From: Rummeliibacillus sp963792445
Lineage (GTDB): Bacteria; Bacillota; Bacilli; Bacillales_A; Planococcaceae
Assembly: GCA_963792445.1 (NCBI GenBank)
Contig: CAWBWO010000002.1
Location: 248,001 to 312,000, forward strand
Reading direction: 5' to 3'
Length of the DNA: 64,000 nt
Made by a program: the position numbers and the translations under genes. Numbering within the stretch: the stretch's first letter is position 1; the number at the start of each line of letters is the position of its first letter. Of this stretch, positions 43,953-52,668 are shown one piece after another. Under the pieces are notes generated by a model. That model saw nothing but the letters and a program-made list of their open reading frames with translations. It was not told the origin of the DNA and did not search any database.

Positions 43953-45956
43953 ATGGCTCAACAAGCAGATCAGCTTGCAATTAATACAATCCGTACTTTG
44001 TCCATAGATGCAATTGAAAAGGCAAACTCTGGTCATCCAGGACTACCAATGGGCGCTGCACCAATGGCATATACTCTTTGGACAAAACAATTACACCACA
44101 ATCCCAAAAACCCAAAATGGTTCAACCGTGACCGTTTCGTCTTATCAGCTGGACATGGTTCAATGTTATTATATAGCTTACTTCATTTAGGTGGATATGA
44201 CCTACCAATGGAAGAAATTAAAAACTTCCGTCAATGGGGCTCATTAACTCCAGGTCACCCTGAGTATGGCCATACAGCTGGGGTAGAAGCTACAACTGGA
44301 CCACTTGGACAAGGGATTGCAATGGCTGTCGGAATGGCAATGGCAGAAGCTCATTTAGGTGGAGTTTATAATAAACCTGACCATGATATTATTAATCACT
44401 ATACATTTGCACTTTGCGGTGACGGTGATTTAATGGAAGGTGTTTCAGCAGAAGCAGCTTCTCTTGCAGGTCATTTACAATTAGAAAAACTTATTGTCTT
44501 ATATGATAGTAATGATATCTCATTAGATGGAGATTTAAATAAATCATTCTCCGATAATACAGCAGAACGCTTCAAAGCATATGGTTGGAATTATATCTTG
44601 GTACAAGATGGTAATGATGTAGAGGCTATTAATAGTGCGATTGAACAAGCAAAAGCTCATAATGGTCAGCCTACATTAATTGAAGTGAAAACTGTTATTG
44701 GATTTGGTTCACCAAACAAATCTGGTAAATCAAGTTCTCATGGATCACCACTTGGTAGTGATGAAGTAGTGCTAACAAAACAAGCATACGAATGGGATAA
44801 TGACGATTTCTTCGTACCAGAAGAAGTTTACAATACATTCAATGAAGCAGCGAAAATTCAAGGTGAAGATGCAGAAGTAGCATGGAACGCTCAATTTAAT
44901 TCATATAAAGAAGCTTACCCAGAACTAGGCTTACAATTAGAAAAAGCAATTGCAGGCGAACTACCAGCAGATTTCGATTCAGAAATTCCTACTTATGAAG
45001 CAGGTAAATCAATTGCAACACGTTCATCTTCAGGTGAAGTGATTAATGCATTAGCTAAGAAAATTCCAGCATTCTTTGGTGGAAGTGCCGATCTTGCAGG
45101 TTCAAACAAAACAACAATTAAAGGTGCAGGCGACTTTTCAGCAACAGAACGCAATGGTCGCAATATTTGGTTTGGTGTTCGTGAATTTGCAATGGGTGCA
45201 GCGCTAAATGGTATGGCACTTCATGGTGGTTTAAGTGTCTTTGGTGGAACATTCTTCGTATTCTCTGATTATGTTCGCCCAGCGGTTCGTCTTTCTGCAC
45301 TAATGGGATTACCAGTAACATATGTATTTACACATGATTCAATCGCAGTAGGTGAAGATGGTCCCACACATGAACCAATCGAACATTTAGCAGCATTACG
45401 TGCAATGCCAAATCTATCTGTCATTCGTCCAGCAGACGCAAACGAATCAGCAGCAGCATGGAAACTTGCAGTATCTTCTAAAAACCGTCCTACCGCTTTA
45501 GTATTATCTCGTCAAGACTTACCAGTACTTGATTTAGATGTACAAACTGTTTATGAAGGTGTTTCTAAAGGGGCATATATTGTCAAAAAAGCGGATAAAG
45601 AAGTTGCAGATGCATTGCTATTAGCAACTGGTTCAGAAGTTCAATTAGCAGTAGCAGCTAAAGCTGAACTTGCAAAAGAAGGTATTGATGTAACAGTTGT
45701 ATCTATGCCTGACTTTGATCGCTTTGATGAACAAGATGCAACATATAAAGAAAGTGTACTACCTAAAGCTGTGGCAAAACGCTTAGCAATCGAAATGGGT
45801 TCTTCATTTGGTTGGCATAAGTACACTGGTTTTGAAGGTGATGTACTTGCTATCGATGGTTTTGGTGCAAGTGCTCCTGGAGAAATCGTGATGAAAGAAT
45901 ATGGTTTTACTGTCGACAATGTCGTTTCAAAAGTTAAAGGATTATTAGCAAAATAA
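43953..45956 (+). CDS. tkt: Transketolase
   Basis: A 667-residue thiamine-diphosphate enzyme of the pentose phosphate pathway. It has SGHPGLPMGAAPMAYTLW, GPLGQGIAMAVGMA, GDGDLMEGVSAEAASLAGHL (ThDP/Mg motif), and THDSIAVGEDGPTHEPIEHL in the Pyr domain. AAAGGATG precedes ATG 43953. TTGACT (43900-43905) with TATTTT (43923-43928) is a possible promoter. Confidence 0.98.
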   Translation: MAQQADQLAINTIRTLSIDAIEKANSGHPGLPMGAAPMAYTLWTKQLHHNPKNPKWFNRDRFVLSAGHGSMLLYSLLHLGGYDLPMEEIKNFRQWGSLTPGHPEYGHTAGVEATTGPLGQGIAMAVGMAMAEAHLGGVYNKPDHDIINHYTFALCGDGDLMEGVSAEAASLAGHLQLEKLIVLYDSNDISLDGDLNKSFSDNTAERFKAYGWNYILVQDGNDVEAINSAIEQAKAHNGQPTLIEVKTVIGFGSPNKSGKSSSHGSPLGSDEVVLTKQAYEWDNDDFFVPEEVYNTFNEAAKIQGEDAEVAWNAQFNSYKEAYPELGLQLEKAIAGELPADFDSEIPTYEAGKSIATRSSSGEVINALAKKIPAFFGGSADLAGSNKTTIKGAGDFSATERNGRNIWFGVREFAMGAALNGMALHGGLSVFGGTFFVFSDYVRPAVRLSALMGLPVTYVFTHDSIAVGEDGPTHEPIEHLAALRAMPNLSVIRPADANESAAAWKLAVSSKNRPTALVLSRQDLPVLDLDVQTVYEGVSKGAYIVKKADKEVADALLLATGSEVQLAVAAKAELAKEGIDVTVVSMPDFDRFDEQDATYKESVLPKAVAKRLAIEMGSSFGWHKYTGFEGDVLAIDGFGASAPGEIVMKEYGFTVDNVVSKVKGLLAK

Positions 45957-45962
45957 AATTTT

Positions 45963-45995
45963 AAAAAAGTAGAGGTATTTTGCCTCTACTTTTTA
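45963..45995 (+). terminator. terminator after tkt
   Basis: AAAAAGTAGAGG/CCTCTACTTTTT stem with T-run. Confidence 0.88.
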
Positions 45996-46094
45996 TTTTT
46001 TGACAAAGAAAGTGCAATATTTACAGGCAAAATTGACAAAATATTCGCTAAAATAAAGGTATAATTAGTTGAAAGAAGAAGGGAGTGACAATAG

Positions 46095-46535
46095 ATGCGT
46101 GTTTACTCAATCTTTCATGTCAAAAAAAAGCATCAGTCATTTATATACGGAAGAGAGCGGTTATTATTTGATTTGATTAATAATATAAAAACTGAAAAAA
46201 ATGCATTTTATCCATCTCAGGAAATAACCTATTTATGTGAACTATTGCCAATTAGTGAAATTGAAGCGTTTGTCGAACAATATTTATATAAAGATTTTGC
46301 TGCCATTCAAATGAAGAATCATGAGATTTCTTTGACGCATGAATTTAAGGGCGATTTACATATCGAAATACAGCCATATTATTTGACAGTAACATGTGTC
46401 GGATCTCGAATGTTAGAATTAGATTTATTTGCAACATTATCAAAGCTAAGTCCAGGGTTCATAGGATTTAATAAAAACGAAATGGAATGTGGTTGGCTAA
46501 AACCGCCTAAATTTTCTGTTGTCGCAAAGGGATAA
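46095..46535 (+). CDS. sirA: Sporulation inhibitor of replication protein SirA
   Basis: A 146-residue protein in the tkt-yneF interval where B. subtilis has sirA (yneE). SirA binds DnaA domain I to stop re-replication at sporulation. Similarity is modest: YGRERLLFDL near the N-terminus, LSKLSPGFIGFN and the terminal GWLKP (YGWLNP in B. subtilis). GAAGAAGGGAG precedes ATG 46095. Context supports the call strongly. Confidence 0.8.
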   Translation: MRVYSIFHVKKKHQSFIYGRERLLFDLINNIKTEKNAFYPSQEITYLCELLPISEIEAFVEQYLYKDFAAIQMKNHEISLTHEFKGDLHIEIQPYYLTVTCVGSRMLELDLFATLSKLSPGFIGFNKNEMECGWLKPPKFSVVAKG

Positions 46536-46627
46536 ATCAGATAAATAGTAGTATCGTGGTAGTTTTTATTGTATAATCCTCTTTGGAGATAATTTTCTCG
46601 TATGCGAATTTTAGAGGAGGAAAATAA

Positions 46628-46849
46628 GTGAGTACTGGATTAGCGATTACTTTAATAGTAGTAGCATTAATCATAGGATTAGTTGGTGGATTCTTCATCG
46701 CTCGTCAATATATGATGAAATATTTAAAAGAAAACCCACCAATTAACGAACAAATGCTACGTGTGATGATGACTCAAATGGGTCGTAAGCCATCAGAAAA
46801 ACAAATCAAACAAATGATGAACCAAATGAATAAATTGAGCAATAAATAA
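46628..46849 (+). CDS. yneF: YneF (UPF0154) small membrane protein
   Basis: A 73-residue protein with one N-terminal helix (LAITLIVVALIIGLVGGFFI) and the family motif NPPINEQMLRVMMTQMGRKP followed by KQIKQMMNQM. GTG 46628 follows GAGGAGG. Function unknown; conserved downstream of tkt/sirA. Confidence 0.93.
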   Translation: MSTGLAITLIVVALIIGLVGGFFIARQYMMKYLKENPPINEQMLRVMMTQMGRKPSEKQIKQMMNQMNKLSNK

Positions 46850-46936
46850 ATCTTTGTTCAAAATTGGTGAAAACAGACCACTTTTTGTACAAGCCATTTA
46901 TTAGCTTAATTTTAAATAGTGGAATTTAAACATAAC

Positions 46937-46980
46937 AAAAGCCAACGGAAAATTATATGTTTCCATTGGCTTTTTTTCAT
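46937..46980. terminator. terminator after yneF
   Basis: AAAAGCCAACGGAAA/TTTCCATTGGCTTTT with one mismatch, T7; it also faces the convergent yqkD. Confidence 0.85.
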
Positions 46981-47004
46981 TTGAAATAATTTGAATAATG
47001 CTAT

Positions 47005-47940
47005 TCATCTATGATCATTTATCATCACATATTCATGCAGAAATTCACGAACTGTATCTTCATATTCTTGAGGATTTGCATTGAACGACTGTGCATGCGC
47101 ACCTTGCTCAAACAGTTTCAACATCTTAGGTCCCTTTTTTAATCTGTATAATTCAATGGTCATTCCAGGTAGGATAAAATCATCTGGTAAGCTATGAATA
47201 AAAAGTACGGGTTTTTCAATATTTGTAACAGCCGTCCTAGGTGCTACGCTTTTTAACCAGTAACCATCACGTAATCGCAAAAATATATTTGCAAGTCTAA
47301 TGGCAAGTGTACTTTTAATAGGCGTTTGCTTCGTTAATAAATAATAAAGTTCTTCAGAAAAATCAGAATAAGGACAATCTGCAATATAGAAGTGTGCTTT
47401 GTCTTCTAACGTTCCAGCATATAATATGGTAGTTGCTGCTCCCATTGATTCACCGTGGACCCCAATGATGGCATCGATACTTACTCTTTCTTTAATATAG
47501 TGGAGAACTGCTTGTAAATCGAATTTTTCATAATAACCATAACTTGTCGTCTTACCACCTGATTCACCATGTCTTCTATGATCATAAACGACCGTGTTAA
47601 AGCCGAGACGTTCGAACAATCTTACATATTTTACAGAGTTTACTTTGTTTTCCGTCACTCCGTGGCAAACAATCATTGTATTTGCTGTATCTAATGGTTT
47701 AAAATAGATTCCTTTAATCAAATATCCATTCGGGGAATCTATACTTAAATATTCTTTGTTCACGGTTTGGTACCATTTTTCGTCATAACGCATTGCTTTC
47801 TTTTCACGTTCCAAAATAAAGTCATCATCTTTTTTCTTAATATAAATAATTCGACTTGAAACGAGGTAACCGATTAGCGTTATAGCTCCTCCAATAATTC
47901 CTGTTAGTATGCCGAAAATCCATATAGCCTTTTTTTTCAT
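47005..47940 (-). CDS. yqkD: membrane-anchored alpha/beta hydrolase (YqkD-like)
   Basis: A 311-residue protein with one N-terminal transmembrane helix (AIWIFGILTGIIGGAITLIGYL) and an extracytoplasmic alpha/beta hydrolase domain with nucleophile elbow GVHGESMGAA, YDHRRHGESGG, and a late Asp (SLPDDFI) and His (GAHAQSF). AGGAGGTGATG precedes ATG 47940. The location next to yqkE-yqkF-nudF fits yqkD. Substrate unknown. Confidence 0.83.
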   Translation of the reverse strand: MKKKAIWIFGILTGIIGGAITLIGYLVSSRIIYIKKKDDDFILEREKKAMRYDEKWYQTVNKEYLSIDSPNGYLIKGIYFKPLDTANTMIVCHGVTENKVNSVKYVRLFERLGFNTVVYDHRRHGESGGKTTSYGYYEKFDLQAVLHYIKERVSIDAIIGVHGESMGAATTILYAGTLEDKAHFYIADCPYSDFSEELYYLLTKQTPIKSTLAIRLANIFLRLRDGYWLKSVAPRTAVTNIEKPVLFIHSLPDDFILPGMTIELYRLKKGPKMLKLFEQGAHAQSFNANPQEYEDTVREFLHEYVMINDHR

Positions 47941-47956
47941 AATTGCTCATCACCTC

Positions 47957-48187
47957 CTAACTTTGTCGATAAAGTTTATATTGTGCACTTATAATTTCTT
48001 CTTTCAAAAATGGTTGTAACTGCGTAATTGCCTCGCATACTATGATTTCCATTTCTTGTATACCTGCATTTTGTAATTGTTGGATAAATTTTAGTATTTG
48101 ATTTGTTGGTATGCTATGCTTTGTATTTTGAAGACCATCACGTGGGCCTACTTCAATAATGGTGACACGATTTGGAAGATGAAACAT
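47957..48187 (-). pseudogene. truncated HMG-CoA lyase (N-terminal fragment)
   Basis: The first half is a clear hydroxymethylglutaryl-CoA lyase start (LPNRVTIIEVGPRDGLQN, with the catalytic Asp region). After about 45 residues the sequence (IVCEAITQLQPFLKEEII) no longer fits, and it stops at 76 residues instead of about 300. AAAGGGGGAC precedes ATG 48187, so it may still be translated, but it cannot form the TIM barrel. In B. subtilis no such gene lies between yqkD and yqkE. Confidence 0.7.
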
Positions 48188-48464
48188 AAAATGAAAGTCC
48201 CCCTTTTTATTCGAGATCAATAATCTATAGAATCAAAAGAGTCCTGAAAAATTCATTGTTTTCTATATTATATGTGAGTCAATTTCATAATTTGAAAATT
48301 TTCAAAAAAACTCAAGGCTTAATTTTAGGATGGGCTTTTTGTTTGATTCCTTTTCAAATTGCTTCTTGATTAACTGTTGATAAAGTACATAGCAAGCGAT
48401 AAAATTGAATGAAATTGGTAATACATGAAGAACAACAATTTATATTTAAGGGAGTACAAATATA
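48188..48464. other. intergenic region upstream of yqkE
   Basis: About 275 bases, A-T rich, with no ORF and no clear terminator. Confidence 0.4.
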
Positions 48465-48725
48465 ATGGCTAAGAAAAAAAGACAACAAAGTGAAAGAAAA
48501 CAATCAAATCCAATTGAAAAGGAAGAAAAACTCACTTTAGAAGATCAATTAAATGGCGATGTATTAGCAAAATTAAAACTTGCTAAAAAGGAACTTGTGG
48601 CAAAAGAACAACAAGAACAAGAAGAAAAAGCAGCCAAGCTTGCATTTGAAAGAAAACAACGCGAAAAAAACAAATCGTTTGCTGAATTACTAGAAGAATA
48701 CGGGAATAATGGTTCTAAATTCTAA
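48465..48725 (+). CDS. yqkE: YqkE (DUF3886)
   Basis: An 86-residue, highly charged helical protein: basic N-terminus (MAKKKRQQSERKQ), then a long Glu/Lys-rich helix predicted to coil, and a conserved end FAELLEEYGNNGSKF. AAGGGAG precedes the ATG. It lies between yqkD and yqkF. Function unknown. Confidence 0.88.
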   Translation: MAKKKRQQSERKQSNPIEKEEKLTLEDQLNGDVLAKLKLAKKELVAKEQQEQEEKAAKLAFERKQREKNKSFAELLEEYGNNGSKF

Positions 48726-48735
48726 TAAATGGATG

Positions 48736-48774
48736 AAAAATCGGGAAGAACAATAGAATTCTTCCCGATTTTTT
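48736..48774. terminator. bidirectional terminator between yqkE and yqkF
   Basis: AATCGGGAAGAA/TTCTTCCCGATT, 8-base loop, A5 before and T6 after. Confidence 0.9.
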
Positions 48775-49675
48775 AATCTCGATGAGTTGTGTAGATATCA
48801 CATTTAGTAGTTTTAATAAGTTCTTCTAAATTTTCGATTTGATCCATGTATTCATAGGCGTTAATTGTCTTGATTAATTGTTCTTTTGAACTTGCACCAA
48901 CAACAGCCGAAGCAATCGTTTGATGTTGTAAAATGGTTTTTAATGCAAGTGCATGGATCGATGAAGTGTGTGTTGCAAGCTGTGAAAGTGTACTGATCAG
49001 TTCTTCTTGTGAATAAGTTAAATACCCATTTGTTTTAGTAAGACGTGTTTGCCACTCATCCGTCAGTAATCCTTTTGCCACTGAGCCTCGCGTTACAACA
49101 GATGCACCTTGATTTCCGATATAATCTAGCCATTCTTCTGGTCTACGGTCAAGCAAGCTATATTGCATCATGACCGAAACAGCATGACTTATTGGTAAAA
49201 AGCGTTTTAAAACATTTGGTCGAATCGATGAAATGCCATATTCACGAATGAAGCCATCTTTTTTTAATTCTTCAAATGCTACTAAAACTTCATCCCAATT
49301 ATCCTCGATTGTACCACCGTGTAGTTGATATAGATCCACATAATCTGTTTGTAAACGTCGTAAGCTTTCTTTAATGCCTTCTTTAATGTGTGATTTAGAC
49401 GCATCCCAGTGCCATGTATCAGCTGAAGAATCCCAGACGTTACCTACTTTCGTTGCTAATATAATGTCTTGTCGTTTTGATTGTAAGACTTTACCTATTA
49501 TTTCCTCATTTTGACCTTTATTATAAAGATCTGCAGTATCAAAATAATTAATACCAAAGTCAAGTGCAGCGTCTATTATATATGAAGCATCCTGAACGTT
49601 TGTTGGTAAAGACATACAGCCTAGACTAATTTCAGAGATATGTAAATCACTCGAACCTAATTGCCTTCTTTTCAA
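48773..49675 (-). CDS. yqkF: Aldo/keto reductase (YqkF-like)
   Basis: A 300-residue NADPH-dependent oxidoreductase. The AKR TIM barrel begins RRQLGSSDLHISEISLGCM. It has the catalytic Asp/Tyr in FDTADLYNKGQNE, the Lys in ILATKVGN and the His in YQLHGG. TTG 49675 follows AAGGAGGCGG; the longer frame to 49771 runs through the divergent nudF promoter. Substrate unknown. Confidence 0.88.
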   Translation of the reverse strand: MKRRQLGSSDLHISEISLGCMSLPTNVQDASYIIDAALDFGINYFDTADLYNKGQNEEIIGKVLQSKRQDIILATKVGNVWDSSADTWHWDASKSHIKEGIKESLRRLQTDYVDLYQLHGGTIEDNWDEVLVAFEELKKDGFIREYGISSIRPNVLKRFLPISHAVSVMMQYSLLDRRPEEWLDYIGNQGASVVTRGSVAKGLLTDEWQTRLTKTNGYLTYSQEELISTLSQLATHTSSIHALALKTILQHQTIASAVVGASSKEQLIKTINAYEYMDQIENLEELIKTTKCDIYTTHRD

Positions 49676-49746
49676 AAAATACCGCCTCCTTTTAAGATAA
49701 TGGTACAATGAAATATAGTAAAAGAACAATGGAGAGGGATTTGCAA

Positions 49747-50292
49747 ATGGAAAAATTTGAAGAAAAAACAATTACAACGAAGCAAATTTTTGATGGGCGA
49801 GTAATTAAAGTCCAAGTAGATGAAGTAACATTACCGAATGGCAAAACAGCAACTAGAGAATTGGTGAAGCATCCAGGAGCAGTAGCGATTATCCCTATCA
49901 CGAGTGAGGGGAAAATTGTGATGGTTGAACAATTCCGTAAACCGCTTGAAAAAAGTATTATCGAAATTCCTGCAGGTAAATTAGAGCCAGGAGAAAAACC
50001 GGAGTTTACAGCATTAAGAGAATTGGAAGAAGAAACTGGTTATGGTGCAACGGAGTTAGATTTGATCCAATCGTTTGCAACTTCACCTGGCTTTGCAGAT
50101 GAAATTATTCATCTATTTGCAGCAAAGAATTTATTTAAGATTGAACAGCCGGCAGATTTAGATGAAGATGAATTTGTCGAACTAATGGAAGTTTCCATTG
50201 AAGAAGCAGAGCAGTTAGTGAAAGAACAACGTATTTTCGACGCGAAAACAATATTAGCAATTATGTGGGCGAAAAATAATCTAGTAAAATAA
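49747..50292 (+). CDS. nudF: ADP-ribose pyrophosphatase (Nudix)
   Basis: A 181-residue hydrolase of ADP-ribose. The Nudix box is GEKPEFTALRELEEETGYGA (G-x5-E-x7-REUxEExGU satisfied), preceded by VMVEQFRKPLEKSIIEIPAG, typical of YqkG/NudF. ATG 49747 follows GGAGAGGG; the frame upstream to 49708 is unsupported. It diverges from yqkF by 71 bases. Confidence 0.93.
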   Translation: MEKFEEKTITTKQIFDGRVIKVQVDEVTLPNGKTATRELVKHPGAVAIIPITSEGKIVMVEQFRKPLEKSIIEIPAGKLEPGEKPEFTALRELEEETGYGATELDLIQSFATSPGFADEIIHLFAAKNLFKIEQPADLDEDEFVELMEVSIEEAEQLVKEQRIFDAKTILAIMWAKNNLVK

Positions 50293-50346
50293 GGCATGTT
50301 TAAGAGTGAAGAGCATAGGTTGTACTATTAGAAAGTAGGTGACCTA

Positions 50347-50856
50347 GTGAATCGCTCAATGCAAATAACTTATTTTTTCTTAATTATCTCAATTGGCTAT
50401 ATCGGAGGTATTATTGCATTTAAGATGTCAACACCAGCTCATAATGAATGGTTGATTTCTATAATGGACCCGAGGCTTTTGTTAGAAGATAAGCCAAAAT
50501 TGTGGCAATCATTATGGCCAGCATTCATGCCTTATGTGTTTTTAGTGTTGCTTGCTACGCATCAATGGTTTAGGCATGCTACAAGACTCGTTGTGGTTTC
50601 TAAAAGTGCCTTCTTTGGTTTCTGTTCAGCGTACTTAATCGCTACACAAAATGCATTTTGGAATTATGCACTATGGTGGTTCCCAGTGCAATTTGTGTAT
50701 ACTTGTTTATTATTATTATTTTCAATTGTCCTCGTTCCAAAACCATTTTATGATAATCGGAAAAAGGGTATACACTGGAAAAGAATTATTGTTATTAGTA
50801 TCATGACGATAATAGTATTTGGTATTGAACTTCTAATTGTACATTTTATGTTCTAA
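50347..50856 (+). CDS. polytopic membrane protein of unknown function
   Basis: A 169-residue protein with four or five hydrophobic helices (ITYFFLIISIGYIGGIIAF; LWPAFMPYVFLVLLA; FVYTCLLLLFSIVLV; IIVISIMTIIVFGIELLIV) and Trp-rich loops. It occupies the nudF-fur interval where B. subtilis has spoIIM and others, and its topology would fit a diverged SpoIIM-like protein, but I see no specific motif. GTG 50347 lies close to AGGTGA; ATG 50359 is an alternative. Confidence 0.6.
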   Translation: MNRSMQITYFFLIISIGYIGGIIAFKMSTPAHNEWLISIMDPRLLLEDKPKLWQSLWPAFMPYVFLVLLATHQWFRHATRLVVVSKSAFFGFCSAYLIATQNAFWNYALWWFPVQFVYTCLLLLFSIVLVPKPFYDNRKKGIHWKRIIVISIMTIIVFGIELLIVHFMF

Positions 50857-50857
50857 T

Positions 50858-50893
50858 TGATAATTATTTATTGATAATTATTATCAATAAATA
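50858..50893. promoter_or_regulatory. Fur box / AT-rich inverted repeat upstream of fur
   Basis: TGATAATTATTATCA (50872-50886) is a perfect 7-1-7 Fur box and is preceded by a partial second copy (TGATAATTATTTATT at 50858). The same bases form an AT hairpin (TTATTTATTGATAA/TTATCAATAAATAA) that could end the upstream transcript. Confidence 0.55.
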
Positions 50894-50922
50894 ACCATTA
50901 CAATGAAATTAGTCGCTTAATC

Positions 50923-50952
50923 TTGTAATGAGAATTGAACATTTGGTATAAT
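50923..50952 (+). promoter_or_regulatory. fur promoter
   Basis: TTGTAA (50923-50928), 18-base spacer, extended -10 TGGTATAAT (50944-50952). Confidence 0.65.
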
Positions 50953-50976
50953 GGTAGAAGTTTAGGGGGGCGTCAT

Positions 50977-51459
50977 ATGGAGAGCCGTATTGATCGAATA
51001 AAAAAACAATTACATGGTGCTAGCTATAAACTGACGCCGCAAAGAGAAGCGACGGTAAGAGTACTTTTAGAAAATGAGGAAGATCATTTAAGTGCTGAAG
51101 ATGTATATCTTTTAGTAAAGGAAAAAGCACCCGAAATCGGTCTAGCGACTGTATATCGTACATTAGAGTTACTAACAGAACTTAAAATAGTCGACAAGAT
51201 TAATTTTGGAGATGGAGTGTCTCGATATGATTTACGACAAGAAGGAGCAGCTCACTTTCATCATCACCTCGTATGTATCGAATGTGGCGCCGTCGATGAA
51301 ATTCAAGAAGACTTACTTGAAGATGTAGAAGCAGTTGTAGAAAAACGCTGGAATTTCCAAATTAAAGATCACCGATTAACCTTCCACGGCATTTGCTGGC
51401 GTTGCAACGAAAAGCATGCTGAGGAACAAAAAAACAACGAACAAAATAATGAAGAATAG
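50977..51459 (+). CDS. fur: Ferric uptake regulator Fur
   Basis: A 160-residue metalloregulator. The winged helix has YKLTPQREATVRVLL and GLATVYRTLELL, followed by the metal site HFHHHLVCIECGAVDE and a second CxxC pair (GICWRCNEKH). ATG 50977 follows GGGGGG; upstream in-frame codons overlap the promoter. The Asn/Glu-rich tail is typical for Bacillales Fur. It is followed by a structured repeat and xerD. Confidence 0.95.
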   Translation: MESRIDRIKKQLHGASYKLTPQREATVRVLLENEEDHLSAEDVYLLVKEKAPEIGLATVYRTLELLTELKIVDKINFGDGVSRYDLRQEGAAHFHHHLVCIECGAVDEIQEDLLEDVEAVVEKRWNFQIKDHRLTFHGICWRCNEKHAEEQKNNEQNNEE

Positions 51460-51464
51460 TTTAT

Positions 51465-51601
51465 CCCGCATTAACGGGCAGTAAGACACGAACTCAAGGC
51501 TTTAGTAAATACGAAGAAGCATAGGTGGGAAACAACTGCCCGTAAATGCCCGATTGGTTTAACTAACAATCAGTGGGGGATGGAAGAAACCCCCACTGAT
51601 T
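51465..51601 (+). repeat. structured intergenic element with two large hairpins between fur and xerD
   Basis: The first module pairs CCCGCATTAACGGGCAGT (51465-51482) with ACTGCCCGTAAATGCCCG (51535-51552), 15 of 18 positions complementary, around a 52-base loop. The second is a perfect 12-bp hairpin AATCAGTGGGGG (51568-51579) / CCCCCACTGATT (51590-51601). The unusual GC content and modular form suggest a mobile or repeated RNA/DNA element. I recall closely similar intergenic sequences in Lysinibacillus-type genomes but cannot verify that here. Confidence 0.6.
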
Positions 51602-51625
51602 GAAGTTTCACTTTATAGCGAATTT

Positions 51626-51656
51626 AAAGGATGGCGGAGGTGCTGTCCTTTTTTAT
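51626..51656 (+). terminator. terminator upstream of xerD
   Basis: AAAGGATGGC/GCTGTCCTTT stem with G-U pairs, loop GGAGGT, T6. Confidence 0.75.
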
Positions 51657-51679
51657 TTTACTTTCAAGGAGGGATAGCA

Positions 51680-52585
51680 ATGAAACAAGATATACTAGAT
51701 GCAATTGCAGATTATATACATTTTCTAAGAGTCGAACGTCAATTATCAGAAAACACACTACTATCATACGAAAGAGATATCAAAGACTATACAACGAATA
51801 TTTTTGATAAACAACAGCTACATACCTTTGATGAAATAGATAGGCTTCATATTCTTCAACATTTACAGGAATTACGAAATAAAGGAATCTCCGTTCGAAC
51901 TGTCTCAAGACATATCTCATCCATTCGCTCTTTTCATCAATTTTTACTTAGAGAAAAGAGATGTGACCATGATCCCACAATTCATATTGAAATGCCGAAA
52001 ATTGAGCAAAAGTTGCCAAAGGTTTTATCAATTGAAGAAGTTGATCGACTAATCCAAACACCTAACATTGCAAAACCACAAGGTGTTCGGGATCGTGCAA
52101 TGTTGGAACTACTCTATGCAACAGGTATGCGTGTCAGTGAATGCATTGCATTAAATGTAGATGATATCCATTTAACAATGGGATTTGTACGTGTATTTGG
52201 TAAAGGTGGTAAAGAACGAATTATTCCGTTAGGTAGTTCAGCAATTGATGCATGTACAAACTATTTAAATTCAGCACGCTTTAAATTAGAAAATCCAAAA
52301 TTACGAACAGATGCGTTATTTATTAACCAAAGAGGGAAAAGATTAACTAGACAAGGTTGTTGGAAATTGATGAAGGGTTATGCTGTTAAAGCAGGGATTG
52401 AAAAGGAATTGACCCCGCATATATTACGTCATTCATTTGCTACACATTTAATCGAAAATGGAGCTGATTTGAGAGCAGTTCAAGAAATGCTTGGACATGC
52501 AGATATTGCAACTACTCAAATATATACGCATATTAGCAAAACGAGATTATCTGAAGTGTATAAACAATTCCACCCTCGAGCATAA
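51680..52585 (+). CDS. xerD: Site-specific tyrosine recombinase XerD (RipX)
   Basis: A 301-residue chromosome-dimer recombinase acting at dif with XerC. It has an N-terminal SAM-like core-binding domain. The catalytic Arg is in ATGMRVSECIAL, the Lys in GKGGKERIIPL, the HxxR in HILRHSFATHL, and the LGH and Tyr in MLGHADIATTQIYTHIS. AAGGAGGG precedes ATG 51680. The fur-xerD-deoB order is the B. subtilis one, so this is housekeeping, not phage. Confidence 0.95.
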   Translation: MKQDILDAIADYIHFLRVERQLSENTLLSYERDIKDYTTNIFDKQQLHTFDEIDRLHILQHLQELRNKGISVRTVSRHISSIRSFHQFLLREKRCDHDPTIHIEMPKIEQKLPKVLSIEEVDRLIQTPNIAKPQGVRDRAMLELLYATGMRVSECIALNVDDIHLTMGFVRVFGKGGKERIIPLGSSAIDACTNYLNSARFKLENPKLRTDALFINQRGKRLTRQGCWKLMKGYAVKAGIEKELTPHILRHSFATHLIENGADLRAVQEMLGHADIATTQIYTHISKTRLSEVYKQFHPRA

Positions 52586-52668
52586 TATTTTTGATTTCGT
52601 CAGATGTCTGACCTTTATTTTTTTTCGAGATTTGTTAAAATGGATGTATGAACAAGGAGGATATTTTG

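Noticed and set aside
51680..52585. Tyrosine recombinase as phage integrase
   Set aside because: Gene order and motifs identify chromosomal XerD.
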